From the NCBI GenBank assembly GCA_002794775.1, contig NBAY01000052.1, positions 62,001 to 126,000 on the forward strand: 64,000 bases of DNA. Reading direction: 5' to 3'. This DNA is from Porodaedalea pini. Lineage: Eukaryota > Basidiomycota > Agaricomycetes > Hymenochaetales > Hymenochaetaceae. Shown here one piece after another: positions 57,469 through 64,000 of the stretch. The notes under the pieces were generated by a model. The model was not told where the DNA came from and made no database searches. It was given only the letters and a program-made list of their open reading frames with translations. Made by a program: the position numbers and the translations under genes. Positions within the stretch are counted from its first letter, which is position 1; each line of letters opens with the position of its first letter.

Positions 57469-58160
57469 TCAGCCTGCCTTCACAGGCGCCTTCGGGTCAT
57501 TCTTTGGGTCCTTCGTCCTGTTAGGGTCTTTGTCTTTCTTGTCCTTGTTCGTCTTGTCCTTGTCCTTCTTGTTTTTATCATCCTTCTTCGTGTCGGATTG
57601 CAACTTAATTTTTCCTCTCGGGATGAATATAGGCGGTGCAGCCCTTGTTGAATATATGGATTAGGATGTGGAGCGCCCCTTGAAAGCTAATAATAGACTC
57701 ACATGGCATTCTGGTCGTCTGCTTGTGAGAGACCGTCGATGAGTACTCTGTTCCCGTCTCTGATTTGTATCAAGATCAGCAACTAGAAACACTGTGTACG
57801 TGGGCGCAGTGCACGCACAACATGAGCGCCGGAGCATCGCCCTCGGACACAAGAGGGCTCTCCCCAATTTCGTCACTGTCGGAGCCTGGAGTAATCTCCC
57901 CAAGGTGGGTACTCTCGGAGACGAGGTCAGGGCCTCCGAGGCTGCCCACCTCGGAATCGACAATGAGCGCCACGTCAGAGCGAGCAGTCGCCTCAACATT
58001 TTGCTCGAGGCCCGGCAGATCATCGGCCCTGCTAGAAAAGATCAGTCAGTATTAATTGCCTGTTTCGTGGTAAGTAGGTAACGGGCTTCTTGGCTTACCT
58101 CATCTCATCACTCGCTAGCGAGTTTGTAGAATCGGTATGTTCCATCCCTGGCACTGGCAT
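57469..58160 (-). CDS. Small phase-2 family protein, copy 7
   Basis: Exons (minus): 58160-58099, 58031-57819, 57759-57703, 57643-57469, giving about 168 residues. All introns are phase 2 (donors GTAAGC, GTGCGT, GTGAGT). Exon 2 contains LEQNVEAT, also seen in copies 4-6 as QNV(D/E/K)Q, then an acidic serine-rich stretch. Exon 4 opens with APPIFIPRGKIKLQSDTKK and continues with a lysine/aspartate-rich tail (many KDK repeats), the longest tail in the family. The donor of intron 2 was chosen by frame. Function unknown. Confidence 0.7.
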
Positions 58161-59550
58161 CGTGAACAGATTGGCGTTGCGATTTGCGAGTCTGGGAACG
58201 ATTGTTGTGGAATCAAGTAGAGAACGAGGGACTGCGTCGAGAGACGCTGGTCGCTGTTTAAAAGGTCACCTGTAGACGCTCGAGTGAAGCGCCTCAGTCA
58301 CCAGGGCCTCCGGGTCATCTGGGTACCTATAGACGCCCAACTCCTAGGTCGTTGTAGCAGACACACATCCATCTTGCATCTTGCATCTTGTAGATGCTTC
58401 TCCTAGGAGAGTCGTACTCGGCACTCATGGATTTGACGTTTCTGAGTATCCGTTAATAAGCGTGAGAAAAATGAGAAGGCGATGAGAGGGAAAGCATTGC
58501 CTTCCAATAAGGCAAATCCCGAGATTGAATTGCGCACAGGTTTGAGGCAGGGAAAGTCCAAACAAGAAGAGATAAGGTCGTCGGAATGAGAGCATTGACG
58601 AAAGGTCGAATGCAAATATGCATGGAGACCATCCTTCGAGGGAGAGCGAGCTGTCGAGGTAAGGGCTCTGTTTGAAGAGACGCTCATGCAACATATTGAC
58701 CGCATAGTGATATTTCCGAAGCACACCTCGCGCCGCCCGCACCGCAAACTATTAGAGTCTTCCTCGTCTCTCGCTTCGCCTGCAACCCAAGCTTTCGCCG
58801 GAGAATGACAGAGCCTGGAAGTAGCCTGACCTGCATGCAGTGTAGAAGACGACAAACATTATGCTTGTACGTCGGCGGGCCTGAGTCCGACCTTTCGGAC
58901 CTTGCTATGTGGACAACCGGTCCCCCCGCAGTCAACTGACAATTTCCTGTGTGTGTGTGACTGACCTCGTAAACTCATTCCGCGATACTCCAGCTGAACT
59001 AGGGTATTGGAGCCATCTTTGGAGTGAAGCCAGTAGAAGCAATCGCCTGCATCTGAGGCTCTGAACAGAGGGTTTTAGCAAGCGAATAGATGAATGAATC
59101 CGTGTTGCACTGCATATTTGTATGGGTTGCCACCGTCTTAGAATTTACACGATTTGGCCTCAGTGCGGCCACGGCGTAGCTCACAGGGCGCTGCGCGGAC
59201 TTCATTCCGGGTCCTAGAATAGACAAACTGGTGGCGCATGCCTTTCTCAGCCTACAACCACAACCAAGCAGCTCTCGAGGAATGGCATTCGTTGCTTAAA
59301 AGCCACCTATACTGAACGGCCGCAGCATAAACCAGTACGTCCTTCTTCGCTTAGACGAAAGGCAAAAATTATAGAATGTACACAGAAGCCGAGGTGACTT
59401 AGAACTTAGAAGGCTGTGCGTGCACCGCCGTCGTCAAATTTCCGCGTAACGCTTGGCCCTAGTTTTCCACTTAAAAGGCCCTCTGCCGCAAACTTGCTGC
59501 AACCTACTCGCGCCTGTACTCTTTGTGTTTCCGCTCTCAAACTCAAGACC
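58161..59550. other. Intergenic, no supported gene
   Basis: Upstream of copy 7 and of the membrane protein gene at 59551. A minus-strand frame at 58403-58855 (150 codons) has no family features. Leader TC-rich DNA lies at about 59440-59550. Confidence 0.45.
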
Positions 59551-61478
59551 ATGGACTCCTCGCCCAAATGCACCCTGGATACCAACTCTATTGAATTTGC
59601 GGGTCTCCGTCCTATTACCCCAGCTCTTTCCACACGTTATTCGAAATCGGGAGGGTCAGTGCTCATCGCTCCTTTCGTCATCGCCCGCGGCTGATAAGCA
59701 GATCGTCGTAGGATATCGCTCTCTTCCAAGAGCATCCCTCCCGGATGTTTCTCGCGCCAAGCCGAACCAGAGTGAGAACCAAAAGGAAACCAGTCATTTG
59801 AGATCATTTACCGACATTGTTCGACTTTCTAGGCCTCATTACCTCTCTCTTGGATGGTCCAACTACATTCAGGCTGAGGGACAGTTGTATTTCTACCAAA
59901 GCGACGCGCGCATTATCACAGAAGCGAATATTTATGACGCAGAGAAGCTCAAGCGCATTACGCGCTGGATGGCAGCGGCGACAAACCTTGCTGAAGCTCA
60001 GGACATCAAGATTACAGACTCCATTGAAATATTGCTGCAGCTCGACGAAGACGATGAGGATTCTTGTGGCTACTATTTGGTAGATCATGAATCTGCTACG
60101 GTTTTCTGGCTGCAGGAAGTCTCTTCTGACGAGCTGGATATTCCAGCTTCAGCATCTATTTCCCAACTCCGTACGTGTCTTCTCTTGTCACATATGCTGA
60201 AAGCTCTCACTGATATGAATTCCCTTTAGGCTGGACTTCTAATGAACTCTACTGGACACATGTTGAATACTTCTCAGCGCACCTTCACGGACTCCGGATG
60301 TCTTGCGCCCGTGAACTTGTTAGCATCTTGACTCATGCTAGAGCAGGTAAGCGCGCTTCAAACGGACTTCATACAAATCCGCAGTCTCTTTTTTTACTCA
60401 TCAATGTTTTATAGATCACTTGACCTCCATGGTCGGAACATTCCCGTACAACGCAGAACAATGCAAGGAGTTTGTGGACTTGCTTCGTGATCATGTCTCT
60501 AGCTCGTCTGAGATCCTCTCGGATCCGTACATAATTTGTGTAGTTGCGCGCTTGTGGGCTCAAGTTGGTAAGCTTCTTCATTCTAAAGTCTGTTGACGCC
60601 TTTGTTGATGTTTCATATGTCAGCCCGGCACAGGTTCCTTAACTTCTATGGAGAGAAGAACGCACGTCTCTCTCGCGACCAGCGCATAGTCAATGCCGCC
60701 CCAAAGGATCTTCCTTTCTTGCTCAGGGCTTTTTCGAAAACTGTACTTTTCGATATCCCGCGCAAGTATAGTACTGAGCTTGACGGACTCTGGGTCGACA
60801 ACCTTGTTTACGCAGAACCGTGGAAGGTATTTATGAACGGTTGCCTTGAAGACTGGAAAGAAACTGCAGCTTGGACTATGGCATTGACTTCGTAAGTGGC
60901 TGCTATTTTCCTATTGGTCCGCAATTGAATTCGCTTTGAAGATTGCATGCGATAATCTACTTCGCATCGATGGGATCGTCCACAGTCTGTATCACAGCTT
61001 TGGCGCTCTCGATATTTGGGTTCATCTCCAGTATGATACTCGCCAACTATCATCGGATGTCGATGAACTGCGAGACCCTGGAAGCCGTCAGTTCACACCA
61101 ATCTATCTAGAAGCTTCTGCATTTTGATACTGATGATGTGTCCTATAATAGGCCTCGTTCCTCGACTGCGCATCCCACCCCATATATGGGTTTGCTCCGC
61201 TTTCGTGGACATACAGCCTCCCCAAGGCGCTTCTCTTCTGGTCGGCCGGGCTTATGGGTCTGCAAGGCGCCTTCGCGATGTTCGAAGTACTCCCGGTCTC
61301 CAATCGTTTCGTTGCCGGGGGCCTTGTTTGCTTGACGGTCGCCGTGTTGTACGGCGTTGCCTACGTTCTGCAGAGACAGAACGTCTTTTCCTCGTGGATG
61401 CGTTTTTTTCGGTCCTCTGTTCATCGTGATGAGGATCTGGAACGAAACTATGCTTCAAGCTTTGACGACAAGTTGTAA
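59551..61478 (+). CDS. WW-like multi-pass membrane protein, paralogue 2
   Basis: Seven exons: 59551-59654, 59731-60170, 60230-60346, 60415-60567, 60624-60891, 60942-61086, 61152-61478, giving 517 residues. It follows paralogue 1 step by step: WSNYIQAEGQLYFYQ (WW-like), a LDEDDEDSCGYYLVD stretch, LYWTHVEYFSAH, HRFLNFYGEKNARLS, a soluble helical part ending with EPWKVFMNGCLEDW, then hydrophobic spans (AIIYFASMGSSTVCITALAL, FIMSS-like, ALLFWSAGLMGLQGAF, LVCLTVAVLYGVAYVL). Tail short and charged, ending in DDKL. Function unknown; plasma or endomembrane location inferred. The first intron (59655-59730) was set by the CTGAT branch and the frame. Confidence 0.82.
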
Positions 61479-62371
61479 ACATCCCATGATGTGCTCACGC
61501 TGGGATCTCCAAGTGTCGCCGCGGCATCGTTCTCTTCCAAATAATCGTCTCGATGAGCAAAAAGAGGGAAGCGTGTCCTTCCCCAATAGCTGTATCCTTT
61601 CACACACCCAACTCGGAAAAGTTAGACGTCGGACTATCATTTGTAATTCAATCAGGGAAACATGGTGTTCTTGGACGAGCCAAAGCTTCGGTTGCAGGGT
61701 TTGTAGTAATATTATACTCTACTGTATGTTAGTTCACGACAGACACGAGCCCTCAGTGCAATCAACTGTTTTCATTTCATTTGTGACGTGCGAATTGCTA
61801 TTTTCTGAAACTCGAGTTTCTGATGAGTGTTTGAATTGGTTCAATGAGCGCCAGTCGCTAAAGTGGAGCCAGGGCCGTGAGAGGCCGATGTTCCAAGATA
61901 GGCTCACTCGGTCACTGCTCAGCATGATTTGTCCTTTCGTCAAATTCTCTGCCTCAAAGGTCTCTTTGACACAAGTTCCTAGCTCGAATAGATCAAATTC
62001 TTGCTTGGAAGATCTAGCAGGCGCTCATCAATGCCGGGCTTCGTGCCTTCGGGGAACGGAAGGGCAGTGTTTCCCGCTGTTCGCTGAACGAAGATCCTTA
62101 GATCCTGCCCTGCGATGGTAACGATACGTCTCAACTTTGAGCTAGCACAGCGTCAATCACGGCTCGTCTGATGGGCGGAGCGCCGGAGGCACACTAGTGC
62201 TGCTACCGAGATCCAAAACTCAGGATGAGGTTGCGTGAGGTGTGCTCTGCGGGATTGATAAGGACCGACTCGGAGGTCGGCTTCAGGACTCGATTTCTCT
62301 CAGACCGCTCTCCAGCACAACCATTCCCTCATCTAACGTCTAAACGTAACCACCGAACTTGAACTGCACCG
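61479..62371. other. Intergenic before the metacaspase
   Basis: 3' flank of the membrane protein gene and promoter of the metacaspase gene. Several chance open frames; none supported. Confidence 0.5.
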
Positions 62372-64000
62372 ATGCCAGGTCTCGTGAAAGAAGTTCCAGC
62401 AGTCTCCTTGGGCGCACGGAAGGCTTTGACCATTGGCATTCAGTACCACAACGCCGTGCAGTACTCCAAAAGAGACCCTCCGCCCGAACTCCAAGCTTCT
62501 CATGGCGACCCGGAGGTGCTCAAGAAGATGCTGACGCGTAAGCACACCGTTTTCATCACATGAGGGTTTGGAAGGCTGATTATTGTACAGAGTTCTATGG
62601 GTACGAGGAGAAGGACATCGTCGTTCTGAAGGACGATGGAGAACATACGTTGCCGACGCGGGACAACATCGTACGTCTACTTCGTCGGACTAGTATGCGG
62701 AAGGATGTTGACCCTTGTTTCTCAGCTGAAAGCCATAGATGAGCTCGTCAAGGATGCAAAGGCCGGGGACCGCTTCGTCTTCCACTGTAAGTCGATTCAA
62801 GTCTATCACTCCTTGCTTGCCATTGATGTGTTGTTAGTTTCTGGTCACGGTGCTCAGATTCCCGACCAAAATGGTGACGAGAAAGACGGCATGGATGAAG
62901 GTGGTTATGATTATTCTCTCAGTCGCAACGTGCTTGCTGACAAGGTCGAAGTTATCTGGCCGGTTGACATCGTCTACGACGAAGAAACGGGAGAAGGCAG
63001 AGAAAACTACATCATCGATGATGTGAGTATCTCACTCCGAAGCCTGACTCATGTTTATATCTCCTAATCCTTCGCTGCAGGAGTTGAAAGAACGGCTGGT
63101 GGACAGCCTTCCGGCTGGGACTTACCTTACGGTGAGGCTATGCGTTTTTTCTGCCTGACTCCGATGCCACTTTCTGACTGGCTTCTGTCAACAGATTATC
63201 CTCGACTGTTGTCATTCCGGTACTGGGGTTGGTGAGTAATTGCGGGAACACTTTCGCTGTTACCCTGAGGCTCACGGACGGCTCAGATCTGCCACATTCA
63301 CGTCCGGAGAGTGAAGATGAAGAAGAACTGAACGAACTATGGTCCCCGATTTCGCCAAAAGCCAAATCTACCCCTCCAGTCGCGCCTTCTTTGTCAGGTA
63401 GATATCCGTCAAAATCAAGACTGTGAACTCATGCTGATGGTTTCCTCCTAGCAACGAATACAAGGGGATCGTTCCAACTGAGTGAGTAATCATTGCTCGT
63501 GAGCATTTGACATGCTTTATGTCTGATGTCTGGGATTAGAGCTCCCTCATTCGATGGGAAAGAGCGGAGTCTTGAAGGAGTTGGAGACCCTCGAGAACTT
63601 CGTCGCGACAGAGATCAAGGAAGTTAAGGACAAAGCCGCCGCTGACAAACACGTCGTGAGTACTTTCCATTTGGCGGTGTACACGCTTAAACTCATGTGC
63701 GATTCGACTCCCAAGACGTCTTGGGCTGCTTGTGTGGACGATACATTGGAGCTGGAGAGTCCGGATGGAGGCATGCTTACTTTAGTATGTTGCCTTTGCC
63801 CTGATATATTGAACTCGACTGCTTACTTGTATTCTCTTGCTAGGCTTTCTGGAACGTCCTACGTGCGTACTCATGCTCGTCATTCGACATCGCATAGTAG
63901 ACTGACATGAGAAAACAGGCCAGAACCGATCGCGAACGCATCAGGAGCTCTTTAAAGCAATTGCGTAAGCTTCTCTTATGATTGTTATGACATGGCCTTC
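62372..64000 (+). CDS. Metacaspase (partial, cut by window end)
   Basis: Exons seen: 62372-62537, 62591-62670, 62726-62786, 62838-63022, 63081-63131, 63195-63231, 63287-63397, 63452-63481, 63540-63655, 63716-63784, 63844-63862, 63919-63964; the gene continues past the window. It has the caspase-like p20 part: KALTIGIQYHNA near the N-terminus, catalytic His in FSGHGAQ, and catalytic Cys in LDCCHSGTG. Metacaspases cleave after Arg or Lys, need Ca2+, and act in stress and cell death; here that is family knowledge. No Q/N-rich prodomain is present. Exons 8 and 11 are very short (30 and 19 nt). Start ATG 62372. Confidence 0.92.

Noticed and set aside
58403..58855. 150-codon minus-strand open frame
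   Set aside because: Composition is unremarkable, no domain, no regulatory support.
1..64000. tRNA, rRNA or other RNA genes
   Set aside because: No cloverleaf-like A/B-box pairs or rRNA sequence were noticed by eye; a computer scan would be needed to exclude them.

Overview
The window is fungal nuclear DNA, most likely from a mushroom-forming basidiomycete (Agaricomycetes). The evidence is the gene structure: dense genes split by many 50-75 bp introns with GTRNGT donors, CTRAY-like branch sites and a few GC-AG introns. The gene content agrees: a chromodomain Ty3 retrotransposon, a Tad-like LINE, a C2-NACHT-WD40 NLR, divergent H2A/H2B genes, a metacaspase and two WW-like multi-pass membrane proteins. 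All exon coordinates were worked out by hand from splice signals, reading phase and protein-family continuity, so single junctions may be wrong.

Layout. 0.5-4.2 kb: a two-RRM RNA-binding protein (+). 5.4-5.9 kb: a small secreted protein (+). 6.3-7.6 kb: an epoxide hydrolase (-). 8.0-16.2 kb: a pile-up of mobile DNA between the epoxide hydrolase and the next gene. It holds a 1-kb TIR element with CCCCGGAG subterminal repeats, then a 7.1-kb LINE with a 12-bp target duplication, and inside the LINE an 854-bp fold-back element flanked by TA. 16.5-19.4 kb: an acid-sphingomyelinase-like gene (+) with 15 exons. 19.6-21.0 kb: two small paralogous genes (-). 22.0-27.1 kb: a C2-NACHT-WD40 NLR (-) with 14 near-identical WD repeats. 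27.7-30.9 kb: a triple-LIM protein (-). 31.2-32.7 kb: H2A (-) and H2B (+) sharing one promoter. 33.1-35.9 kb: a WW-like/TM protein (-). 36.4-40.8 kb: coatomer alpha (+). 41.0-41.7 kb: an unidentified 154-residue protein (+). 42.5-58.2 kb: five more members of the small-gene family (-), split by an AT-rich block that holds a second fold-back element and a chromodomain Ty3 retrotransposon. 59.6-61.5 kb: a second WW-like/TM protein (+). 62.4 kb to the end: a metacaspase (+) cut by the window edge.

The most novel item is the family of seven small (about 96-178 residue), acidic to polar, apparently disordered proteins. All lie on the minus strand and all have four exons with every intron in phase 2. 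All but the diverged ends share a C-terminal hydrophobic-P-[KR]-G-like motif (FIPKG, FIPRG or FLPRG). They lie in two clusters, are expanding by tandem duplication, and match no family I recognise.

The ordinary genes serve membrane traffic (coatomer), chromatin (H2A with a C-terminal SQE, H2B), lipid turnover (sphingomyelinase-like, epoxide hydrolase), adhesion or cytoskeleton (LIM) and self-recognition or cell death (NLR, metacaspase). The retroelements are disabled mainly by in-frame TGA codons, all compatible with CGA to TGA change at CpG sites.
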